This document shows, in pieces, positions 1 to 7,175 of a stretch of DNA of 48,731 bases. The DNA is taken from assembly GCA_023245215.1 (NCBI GenBank), contig JAHFKS010000004.1, forward strand, positions 1 through 48,731. Reading direction: 5' to 3'. The translations under genes and the position numbers were made by a program. Source of the stretch: Candidatus Microgenomates bacterium (GTDB lineage: Bacteria; Patescibacteriota; Microgenomatia; UBA1406; GWC2-37-13). Numbering within the stretch: position 1 is the first letter of the stretch; every line of letters starts with the position of its first letter. The notes under the pieces are model-generated. The model saw nothing but the letters and a program-made list of their open reading frames with translations, was not told where the DNA came from and did not search any database.

Positions 1-218
1 GGATTTTTCCGGGGTTGGTTTGCCGGTATGACAATATCCTCGGCTAAAACTGCATCAGACCCACAAAAAAAATCCACTTCTGCCTGTTGGGGACCAAGTT
101 CACGTGGAAAATTATCTTTTCTCCATTCTCTTGAAAGTTTTGAAAAAACTGGAAAACCACGCGGTTCTAAAGTGTAATGATCCGGTTTGCTAAAAATTGA
201 TGGATTTTCTTCGGACAT
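1..218 (-). CDS. hypothetical protein, N-terminal part (runs off window edge)
   Basis: Open frame from ATG at 218 down to base 1: MSEENPSIFSKPDHYTLEPRGFPVFSKLSREWRKDNFPRELGPQQAEVDFFCGSDAVLAEDIVIPANQPRKN...; not in ORF track because truncated. Confidence 0.6.
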   Translation of the reverse strand, partial: MSEENPSIFSKPDHYTLEPRGFPVFSKLSREWRKDNFPRELGPQQAEVDFFCGSDAVLAEDIVIPANQPRKN

Positions 219-262
219 ATTTATTAAGTAGTGTATTATAGCATGTAGACAATCTTTCCTTG

Positions 263-334
263 AGCCCTGAGTGAGAATCGAACTCACAGTCTAACCCTTA
301 CCAAGGGTTTGTTTTACCACTAAACTATCAGGGC
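263..334 (-). tRNA. tRNA-Thr(GGT)
   Basis: Cloverleaf on minus strand: GCCCTGA acceptor, AACCC-TTGGTAA-GGGTT anticodon arm, GTGAG-TTCGATT-CTCAC T-arm; no encoded CCA. Confidence 0.93.
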
Positions 335-386
335 GACAACTCAAATTATACAAAAAAAATCTTTATTAGGTATAATTTACACTATT

Positions 387-460
387 GGTGACTGTAGCTC
401 AATGGCAGAGCGTCGCCCTGTGGAGGCGAATGTTGCGGGTTCAACTCCCGTCAGTCACCC
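387..460 (+). tRNA. tRNA-His(GTG)
   Basis: Cloverleaf GGTGACT...AGTCACC; anticodon arm TCGCC-CTGTGGA-GGCGA; T-arm GCGGG-TTCAACT-CCCGT. Confidence 0.93.
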
Positions 461-511
461 ATTTTCTACTACTTAAGCTATTCTTCAGAAATATTAAATA
501 GAATAAACTTA

Positions 512-539
512 GATTCCCGCTTTTTCGGGGATGACAGGA
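512..539. repeat. small palindromic dispersed repeat (GATTCCCGC...CGGGGATGACAGG), diverged copy
   Basis: Matches the layout of copies at 4659-4685 and 39342-39367 (palindrome followed by ATGACAGG). Confidence 0.6.
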
Positions 540-553
540 GGTGATTTAATTTG

Positions 554-808
554 ATGCACAATTGGTACTACTATTCTAACTATAATTACTCGCCTTTTTC
601 AGGTTTGGGCCTTTTTTTATTTATAATTCACGTTTTATTCTGGGGCTTGGTGATAATCTTAGCTATTAAATTGATTAAAAGTCTCTTCGGTCGCTCAGAA
701 TCCTATAGTGATGAAAACGAAACTGTTCAAAAAATAATCAAAAGACGTTATGCTGAAGGAGAGATAACCAAGAAAGAGTTCGAGCAACTAAAAAAAGACC
801 TTGCTTGA
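554..808 (+). CDS. short membrane protein with C-terminal SHOCT-like domain
   Basis: One TM segment then ...VQKIIKRRYAEGEITKKEFEQLKKDLA (SHOCT pattern); AGGAGGTGAT SD just upstream; ORF-track start 551 is TTG, ATG is at 554. Confidence 0.75.
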   Translation: MHNWYYYSNYNYSPFSGLGLFLFIIHVLFWGLVIILAIKLIKSLFGRSESYSDENETVQKIIKRRYAEGEITKKEFEQLKKDLA

Positions 809-824
809 TGCTATACTGAAGCTA

Positions 825-1334
825 ATGGAAGCAAAACCAGCGGTTATAAGAAAAACTTTAGCTTTTTATTTTGATTTGGCTTTACCTGCTTTGGCTTTTG
901 CCATTCCCCTTTTAGTTTCCGGCCCGCAGCTTTTGACCGGAAGTATTGTTAACTGTTTTCTCTTTCTATCTGCGGTTTATTCAAATAGAAAAACTCAGAC
1001 CGCCATAGTGATTGGTCCAAGCATCGCTGCCCTGTTAAACGGCCTTGTTTTCGGCAAATTTACGCCATTTTTAGCCTATTTTCTGCCTTTTATCTGGATC
1101 GGAAACCTCATTCTTATAAAGACTTTCAAAAAAGCAGATATTGTGAATGTTATCACCAGCTCGTTTCTGAAATCTTCTTTTTTGTTAGTCTTTGCTTTTC
1201 TTTACTTCAAATTTTCGCTCGTGCCCCAAATTTTTCTCACGGCAATGGGAATATTCCAATTAATAACTGCTGTATTTGGCGGAGTTTTATTTTTAGGAAT
1301 AAATAAATATGTCAGACTCAGAAAAACTAATTAA
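825..1334 (+). CDS. small polytopic membrane protein, unknown function
   Basis: Hydrophobic ORF; ORF-track start 801 is TTG, next ATG at 825; overlaps the start of the hydrogenase-like gene. Confidence 0.6.
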   Translation: MEAKPAVIRKTLAFYFDLALPALAFAIPLLVSGPQLLTGSIVNCFLFLSAVYSNRKTQTAIVIGPSIAALLNGLVFGKFTPFLAYFLPFIWIGNLILIKTFKKADIVNVITSSFLKSSFLLVFAFLYFKFSLVPQIFLTAMGIFQLITAVFGGVLFLGINKYVRLRKTN

Positions 1335-2091
1335 CCTTCTAAAACAAAAAGCAAAACTCGTCGCCATGGTCGCTCCTTCATTTCCCATCATGTACGACTT
1401 CCCCCAGATTGTCAGCAAACTCCGCACTATTGGTTTCTCCTACGTCGTCGAGGTTTCGGTCGGAGCTAAAAAAACCAACGAACAGGCGGTCTCCATTCTC
1501 AAAAACAATCCCAATACCCGCTTCATCACCTCTCCCTGCCCCAGCTTTGTCAGATTTATGAGAACCAAACACCCTGATATGCTCCATTACGTTGCCCTTG
1601 AAGTGGACTCGCCTATGGTTGCGACAGCCAAAATTGTCAAGGAAAAATTTCCCGGTTATCAGCCGGTTTTTATCGGTCCTTGCCTGAACAAAAAACTCGA
1701 ATCATCGCAAGATCACCCTAATCTTAATATTTTGGTGCTCACATACCGGGAATTAGAATCAGTTTTTGCGAATTGGTCCAATAAGTCTTATGAAACTAAT
1801 TTGACTAATCTGTCTTTTGACTTGGCTGAAAAGTCGACGCGGATCTACCCTATCGATGGAGGGTTAACAGATTCATCTGGAGCCAAAAACCTCTTAAAAA
1901 AAGAGGAAGTAAGAGTGGTTTCCGGTTGGAAAAACTGCGAAACAGCGATACAAGAATTTGAACAGGATAAAAAAATTCGCCTTCTCGATGTTCTTTTTTG
2001 CGAAGGCGGCTGCATCATGGGGCCGGGAATAACCAGCAAGCTAACGCTTGAAGAACGCAAAAAAAAGGTTTTGGATTATGCAAACGCTTAA
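1309..2091 (+). CDS. [FeFe]-hydrogenase H-domain-like protein (large subunit C-terminal domain-like), 260 aa
   Basis: Motifs ITSPCPSFVRFM (L1-like TSCCPxW), VFIGPCLNKK (L2-like MPCxxKK), VLFCEGGCIMGPG (L3-like MACxGGCxxGGG). Confidence 0.75.
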   Translation: MSDSEKLINLLKQKAKLVAMVAPSFPIMYDFPQIVSKLRTIGFSYVVEVSVGAKKTNEQAVSILKNNPNTRFITSPCPSFVRFMRTKHPDMLHYVALEVDSPMVATAKIVKEKFPGYQPVFIGPCLNKKLESSQDHPNLNILVLTYRELESVFANWSNKSYETNLTNLSFDLAEKSTRIYPIDGGLTDSSGAKNLLKKEEVRVVSGWKNCETAIQEFEQDKKIRLLDVLFCEGGCIMGPGITSKLTLEERKKKVLDYANA

Positions 2092-2903
2092 ACCATCCTG
2101 ATAAAATTCAAGATTGTCTGGCTCAACTCCTTTGGATTATTGATAACAAGAATATGGTTGGCATTTTTGATGAACCTTATTTTTGACTTTACTATTCTTT
2201 TGTGGAGCATTTTGGCAACATCAGGCGGAAAAACCGAATCTTCTTTGCCTTCGATAACTAAAGTCGGAACCGCGATTTTCCCCAACCAATCTGAAGCGTT
2301 GAAATCCATTAGGCTTTCAAATACCATTAGGTAATCTTTCAGGGAGACTCCAGCAATATCCGAAGCAACCCTTATTAAATTATAGTCACCGGTATTTTTG
2401 TATTTCTTAAAGTCTCTGTGGCCCGATAGATGAAAACCCGGGATAATTTTTTCAGCAAGATAAAAAACGTGGTGAAGCGGATTGTTGACCAAGAAAAGGT
2501 GGCTCAAAAAAGGTGATTTGTAGTTAGTATCAACTAAAATCATCGCCCTCGCCAAATCAGGATAAATTCCAACCAAGGTCATCGCCACCATTCCCCCAAA
2601 GCAGTGGCCGATTATGACTGGTTTTTTTATTCTTTCATGGTCTATGAGTCCTTTGATATCTAAGGCAAAGTTTTTTAAAGAGTAGCTTTCTCTTTTTCCC
2701 GGACGGTCTGACAGGCCGTGCGCCCTCAAATCAACGGCGATTGACGAAAATCCCTGCTGGTAGAGGCTAAGGCGTTCTTCGTTCCAGGCCGTCAGATCAC
2801 CTCCTAATCCGTGCAAAAAAATCAGCGGTCTGGTTTTATAGTGGTCGCCCATCGTTTCGTAATATATCTTCGTTCCATCAAAGCTTTTAAAACTTTTACC
2901 CAT
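2088..2903 (-). CDS. alpha/beta hydrolase
   Basis: LIFLHGLGGDLTAWN oxyanion region, nucleophile elbow GHCFGG, ...NANHILVINNPKEL C-terminal His. Confidence 0.88.
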   Translation of the reverse strand: MGKSFKSFDGTKIYYETMGDHYKTRPLIFLHGLGGDLTAWNEERLSLYQQGFSSIAVDLRAHGLSDRPGKRESYSLKNFALDIKGLIDHERIKKPVIIGHCFGGMVAMTLVGIYPDLARAMILVDTNYKSPFLSHLFLVNNPLHHVFYLAEKIIPGFHLSGHRDFKKYKNTGDYNLIRVASDIAGVSLKDYLMVFESLMDFNASDWLGKIAVPTLVIEGKEDSVFPPDVAKMLHKRIVKSKIRFIKNANHILVINNPKELSQTILNFIRMV

Positions 2904-2950
2904 AATTTAATAATACTATTTAAAGGTTTATGATAAAATAGCTTTTAAAT

Positions 2951-3256
2951 ATGGCCCGATCAGAAGCTAGAAAACCAATGAATTTTGTTTTGAGGACGCT
3001 TTTTAGTTCGGCATTTCCCATTACAAGTGCCGCCCAATCTGAAAAAAGATCAAAATTATATCCGGTTTCGATACCAGCAGATATTATTATTAACGGTTTA
3101 ACCGTAGCTGCTCCTATATTCTATGAACAGTTTCTGCCTTTAGTTTTGGCAGCTAGAGCCATGGTCGCAACTGCAACAACAGCAGGAACGATTTTAATTG
3201 ACCATGGTATTCTACAAGAAAAACCACGAACGATTAATAGCCCAATAACAGAATAA
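2951..3256 (+). CDS. hypothetical protein
   Basis: ORF only; no family recognised. Confidence 0.4.
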   Translation: MARSEARKPMNFVLRTLFSSAFPITSAAQSEKRSKLYPVSIPADIIINGLTVAAPIFYEQFLPLVLAARAMVATATTAGTILIDHGILQEKPRTINSPITE

Positions 3257-3422
3257 AAAACGCGCCGGGTCCTCAGATAAGTTCTTCGGACTCGGCTGCG
3301 TATATAACGGCCTCTGGCTTAACCTGACCACATTCCTTGAGAAAAGTTTTCTTCCTCGAAATGCGGCATTATTTGTTTTCTCATAGTTCTTTGTTTAACT
3401 TATAAAAACTATCCTATAATTA
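3255..3422 (-). ncRNA. candidate small non-coding RNA of unknown class
   Basis: Downstream of a TTGACA-N17-TATTGT promoter on the minus strand; UGCCG/CGGCG closing stem; ends CCCGGCGCGTTTTTT; no ORF. Confidence 0.35.
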
Positions 3423-3423
3423 A

Positions 3424-3452
3424 ACAATAAAGGATATTTTTTTATTTGTCAA
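3424..3452 (-). promoter_or_regulatory. sigma70-type promoter, minus strand
   Basis: TTGACA (3452-3447), 17-nt spacer, TATTGT (3429-3424); flanked by direct repeats TATCCTATAA at 3410 and 3462. Confidence 0.5.
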
Positions 3453-3492
3453 GGGGTATTTTATCCTATAAGATTTTTTTGCCTTTTTGAAG

Positions 3493-4065
3493 CTAAATAC
3501 GGAGGTAAAAGTAGTCAATTCCGCTGTTTTCTGCTGATTTTCTATCGTTATCGCTATCACCTATCATAAGATATTCTTTCTTATTTTGACCTTTTATATA
3601 TATCCTATAGAAACCTTTTATATCCGGTTTAAAAAGTTTAACGTCACTCGCGGTTACGACTGTTTTAAAATATTTTGTTAAATTATTTTCTTTGAGTATT
3701 TCATCGACGGTCTGCCTTTGATTATTGGACCAGATATAAAAAGTGTACTTATTTTGATTTACAGCTATGAAATTAAGCGCTTCCTTATTCAAGGTTACTT
3801 CTCTGTTTTTATCAGTCTCGGCCTCTAAATAGAGTTCATCTACGGTTTTTTTCACTTCCGGGCCGTACTTCTTTATCATTTTGTTGTACCCGGCGTATCC
3901 GAGATCTTCGCATTCAGCAGCTAATACAGGATCAAGCGCCGCAAAGTATTTATGGATTTTTTCCTTTACGATCTGCCACTCAATAAATAATTCTACTAAT
4001 GTCAGGTCAAAATCAAAGACGAGGTGTTTTTTCGAAGTTTTACCGAGGTATTCTTCCAAGTTCAT
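3493..4065 (-). CDS. HAD-superfamily hydrolase
   Basis: VFDFDLTLVE (DxDxT), WSNNQ, IGDSDNDRKSAENSG; first in-family Met at 4065 rather than 4110. Confidence 0.85.
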   Translation of the reverse strand: MNLEEYLGKTSKKHLVFDFDLTLVELFIEWQIVKEKIHKYFAALDPVLAAECEDLGYAGYNKMIKKYGPEVKKTVDELYLEAETDKNREVTLNKEALNFIAVNQNKYTFYIWSNNQRQTVDEILKENNLTKYFKTVVTASDVKLFKPDIKGFYRIYIKGQNKKEYLMIGDSDNDRKSAENSGIDYFYLRI

Positions 4066-4066
4066 A

Positions 4067-4627
4067 TTATTTTGAGGCAATCCAATAAGAAACAATTGCA
4101 GCGGAAACAATTACGTTAAGACTCTTGTTTATTCCCCACATAGGAATTTCGACCACCTGGTCAGCCAAGGACAAGGTTTCCTCGGTGATGCCGGACGTCT
4201 CATTGCCTAAAATTAAGGCAACCGGAAAACTGTATTCGGCTTTTGTGTAAGGAATTGAAGATTTATACTGCTCTATTGCTATTATTTGAATTTTATTATT
4301 TGTATTTGATTTGTCATTTGTAATTTGAAATTTGGACTTCAAATCCGCGATCGCATCTTTAGCAGATTTGCTATATTCCCACGGAACGACTTTATAGGTA
4401 CCTATCGAAGCTTTTTTTATCCGTGAATTGGGCGGTATTTCAGTCTCGCCACAGATATACATCTTTTCAATCGCTAAGGCATCAGCTAGGCGGAACAGTC
4501 CGCCGATATTATATGTATCATAGATATTTTCCAAAATAAAATAGATCGGCCGGCGCTTTATGGTTTTTAGCTTGTCAGCGATTTCTTTTTCGTCAACTTC
4601 GCGCAGTTCTTTGGCATTAAGTTTCAT
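4067..4627 (-). CDS. TrmH/SpoU-family RNA 2'-O-methyltransferase
   Basis: YDTYNIGGLFRLADALAI, VALILGNETSGI, LADQVVEIPMWGINKSLNVIVSAAIVSYW (SpoU motifs 1-3); ORF-track start 4645 is non-ATG. Confidence 0.92.
   Translation of the reverse strand: MKLNAKELREVDEKEIADKLKTIKRRPIYFILENIYDTYNIGGLFRLADALAIEKMYICGETEIPPNSRIKKASIGTYKVVPWEYSKSAKDAIADLKSKFQITNDKSNTNNKIQIIAIEQYKSSIPYTKAEYSFPVALILGNETSGITEETLSLADQVVEIPMWGINKSLNVIVSAAIVSYWIASK
4284..4336. repeat. AT-rich low-complexity insertion read in frame inside the TrmH-type gene (peptide FQITNDKSNTNNKI)
   Basis: AAATTTCAAATTACAAATGACAAATCAAATACAAATAATAAAATTC pattern on minus strand, interrupting LKSK...QIIAIEQ. Confidence 0.65.
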
Positions 4628-4658
4628 AGCATTATTATAACTCAAAATTTTAAGTCTC

Positions 4659-4685
4659 GATCCCGGCCTTCGCCGGGATGACAGG
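4659..4685. repeat. palindromic dispersed repeat GATCCCGGCCTTCGCCGGGATGACAGG
   Basis: Near-identical to reverse complement of 39342-39367; related to 512-539. Confidence 0.8.
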
Positions 4686-4734
4686 CGGGCGACCTATAGT
4701 TGACAACTTATTTGCCTTATAGTATAATACCAGC

Positions 4735-5388
4735 ATGAAAAAATTATTCGCTTTTCTCGTTGTAGTTTTTTCTTTTCTTGCTATCACAGTTTCTGCCTCT
4801 GCCGATTGTATCGGCCAGTATGGCCAATACGGACAGCCATGTCCTTCTTTTGCCATTGTTGTTGACAAAATGGTCGGCATGCCCGGAACATCGCAGGACG
4901 CTACTTCTTATCAATATGTCGACAATCTTTCTGTTTCTGACCCGAGGTTTAAACCCGACCAAGTGGTTTTCTTTAAAGTCAAGATAAAAAATACCTCAAC
5001 TACTAAATTAGTAGGAATGGAAGTTAAAGATACTGTACCTTCATATTTGGATCCAATGGAGGGTCCTGGCAGCTTTGATTCAGCTTCAAGAACCATCACT
5101 TGGAATGCCGGTGACTTTGAAGTCGACGAAGAAAAGGTCTTTTATCTTAAAATGAAAGTCATGACCCAGGCTAATCTGCCTTCTGATAAAGGTCTGTTCT
5201 GTGTGAGCAACTTTGTTAAAGCCAGTTCAGCCAACGCTTATGATGACGATACTGCGGCTCTTTGTATCGAAAAACAGGTTTCTGCTCCTCCTAAGGTCCC
5301 TTCTGCCGGACCGGAATTGGGAGTTCTGCTCTTTTCAGGCGAAATAGCCTTGCTTGGAGCCGGAATATACCTCAAGAAAAAGGCTTAA
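4735..5388 (+). CDS. secreted DUF11/CARDB-like protein with C-terminal sorting-like tail
   Basis: Signal peptide MKKLFAFLVVVFSFLAITVSASA; VKIKNTSTTKLVGMEVKDTVPSYLDP... repeat-domain pattern; C-term PSAGPELGVLLFSGEIALLGAGIYLKKKA. Confidence 0.75.
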   Translation: MKKLFAFLVVVFSFLAITVSASADCIGQYGQYGQPCPSFAIVVDKMVGMPGTSQDATSYQYVDNLSVSDPRFKPDQVVFFKVKIKNTSTTKLVGMEVKDTVPSYLDPMEGPGSFDSASRTITWNAGDFEVDEEKVFYLKMKVMTQANLPSDKGLFCVSNFVKASSANAYDDDTAALCIEKQVSAPPKVPSAGPELGVLLFSGEIALLGAGIYLKKKA

Positions 5389-5471
5389 CTTCTATCTCAT
5401 AGCTAATCTTTTTAGGTTAATGTGGTTAATTTGTTTATAACTAAATAACCTCTCTCTAATCATCACTATAG

Positions 5472-5500
5472 TTGAAATTTGACCGTTGCTATGCTATACT
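5472..5500 (+). promoter_or_regulatory. strong sigma70-type promoter
   Basis: TTGAAA (5472-5477), exactly 17-nt spacer, TATACT (5495-5500). Confidence 0.65.
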
Positions 5501-5507
5501 ATAGGGC

Positions 5508-6100
5508 ATATGTTTAAGGGACGAAACATATCACCATCGAAAGTATTGAATATCTTTAATACCCAGGAATTTGGGAGCAAATCATTTGCTTCCTAATTCT
5601 TGGGCATTTTTTTGCCCGAGAAAACTTGTTTCGTCCCAGGCGGGGACTAGCGCTCCGCCTAAGGGCGGAGCATTTACTAGTCCCCGCCCCCATGGGTTTT
5701 AAAAAATGGGGTCTCGGACGAAGTGTTGAGAGGAAGCTTGCTATATAGCAAAGCATGACAACTCAACGCACTTTTACAAAATGGGTATAGGCGTCTTGAT
5801 TCAGAATCAGATTCTTTAGCTTGGGTCTGAGGAAGATGAAAAGATGTCTATTTCGCCTTAATTGGCGAATCAGGTTATTTATATGGGCTTTTATGGGCAA
5901 ATGGGCTAAAAAGCATGGCTAATTGAATACGAATTCAACCTGAAATCCTATCTATCCTACCATCTTAAATGATGGATGGACTCACTTTGCGGATGAATAT
6001 TTCATCCTTAGAGCGAGTCCATAAAGAAAGGAGGATTTCAAAAAAAAGAATAAAGTAACAAAGAAAAGAAAACAAAGCAAAAAAAGAAGTAAAAAATCAC
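5508..6100 (+). ncRNA. candidate large structured non-coding RNA or long structured leader, about 600 nt
   Basis: No ORF; at least seven strong hairpins, e.g. GGGACGAAAC(5518)/GTTTCGTCCC(5637), a 20-bp hairpin with one mismatch at 5562-5604, GGCGGGGACTAG/CTAGTCCCCGCC at 5639-5688 with nested GCTCCGCC/GGCGGAGC, GTTGAG/CTCAAC at 5725-5767, GGACTC..GGATGAA/TTCATCC..GAGTCC at 5978-6020. Confidence 0.55.
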
Positions 6101-6113
6101 TGAGGAGTAAAAA

Positions 6114-6281
6114 ATGGGTCCACAAGATAAGAAAAACGTTCGGATATTTATTTTGTTTCTGTTGTTCGGAATCACGTTTTGTTGCGTGATGTGGGCACTC
6201 GTGTTCGGAGGCGCTGCGTGGCTTTACGACCAGATGAAAAATCTCGGTCTGCTTTCAAGCCAGCTTGAGCTTCTGATTTAA
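6114..6281 (+). CDS. 55-aa single-TM orphan protein
   Basis: MGPQDKKNVRIFILFLLFGITFCCVMWALVFGGAAWLYDQMKNLGLLSSQLELLI; GAGGAGT SD upstream; below ORF-track length cut-off. Confidence 0.55.
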   Translation: MGPQDKKNVRIFILFLLFGITFCCVMWALVFGGAAWLYDQMKNLGLLSSQLELLI

Positions 6282-6434
6282 TAATCACCCATTGAAAGGA
6301 GGTGATGTAACAAAGAACTAAGAGTTCAAAGAAGACGTATTTTGTCTTCCAGTCGGAAAACTCACAGAACATCGTGAGACAATATCGAATCGAGTTCGTA
6401 AGAAAAGGCTATCTAGTAGAAAGGATATGCAGCC

Positions 6435-7175
6435 ATGCAGAATAGATTTCCAGAAGACGATAATCGTCAAGGCGGAGTTTTTGTGCCGATTAATGTTCAG
6501 CCACTTGAGCTGAGCCTCACGGCGACTCACGCCCCCAGCCCGGTTAACACCGTGGCGCCCGTTCAACAGGACGATCGACCCTGGTACAAGAAGTACTGGT
6601 GGATTTTCCCGCTCTTTGGGATTCCCCTGTGCTGTTTGCTGGCACTGCTCGGCGTTTACTATCTCCATCTTATCGCTCCCAACGCCGTGCCCGTTGCCGT
6701 CTCTCCCATCGTGCCCCCGATCGTCGTCCCCGCCGCGTCCAACACCACTGGCCCAGTTGCCAATCGTCTCAAGTATGACGAGACAGATTGTGATCCGAAC
6801 AACCTGGCCGCCTGCCGCATTGCTGGTCAATACGAATTCCCTGCGATATTCGTCCGCCGAATACAGTCTGGAGCATTGTCTCTGACTGATGGGATCGTTG
6901 CCATACAGCAACTTGCCGCCGCCGCCGGTGTTCCAACCAGTGACAGATGGAGTTCGCTTTCCGCGGATCCCGTCTACGCGACGTTCGTGTGGTGCCCTTC
7001 TGGGACTTGTACGTATCCTACGGATACTGCTTTCCCTTTGATGGGTATCCCTGCTCTGGTAAACGACCAGTTCAAGCTCGCGATCGTGTCTGCGCATTCA
7101 CCTCAGGTTCCCCCTGCTTCTATCACCGATGTGAATTGCCCGGTCGGCGACTGTTGGGCTGCGCCTTTGCAGTAA
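6435..7175 (+). CDS. orphan membrane-anchored protein, 246 aa
   Basis: Single TM WWIFPLFGIPLCCLLALLGVYYLHLI; Pro/Val-rich linker; Cys-pair C-terminal domain; clearly GC-rich relative to surroundings. Confidence 0.6.
   Translation: MQNRFPEDDNRQGGVFVPINVQPLELSLTATHAPSPVNTVAPVQQDDRPWYKKYWWIFPLFGIPLCCLLALLGVYYLHLIAPNAVPVAVSPIVPPIVVPAASNTTGPVANRLKYDETDCDPNNLAACRIAGQYEFPAIFVRRIQSGALSLTDGIVAIQQLAAAAGVPTSDRWSSLSADPVYATFVWCPSGTCTYPTDTAFPLMGIPALVNDQFKLAIVSAHSPQVPPASITDVNCPVGDCWAAPLQ

Noticed and set aside
3255-3422. SRP (4.5S) RNA identity for the orphan transcript
   Set aside because: GTCAGG and GCAGCC strings are suggestive, but the GGAA tetraloop and correct spacing of domain IV are missing.
5508-6100. 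RNase P RNA, tmRNA or group II intron identity for the structured region
   Set aside because: No GAGGAAAGTCCGG core, no tRNA-like ends or tag ORF, no domain V sequence or reverse transcriptase seen.
6318-7097. 259-aa minus-strand ORF opposite the orphan 246-aa protein
   Set aside because: Low-complexity Arg/Gly-rich, no signal, no SD; long antisense ORFs are expected in GC-rich DNA. The + ORF has a coherent TM-linker-domain layout.
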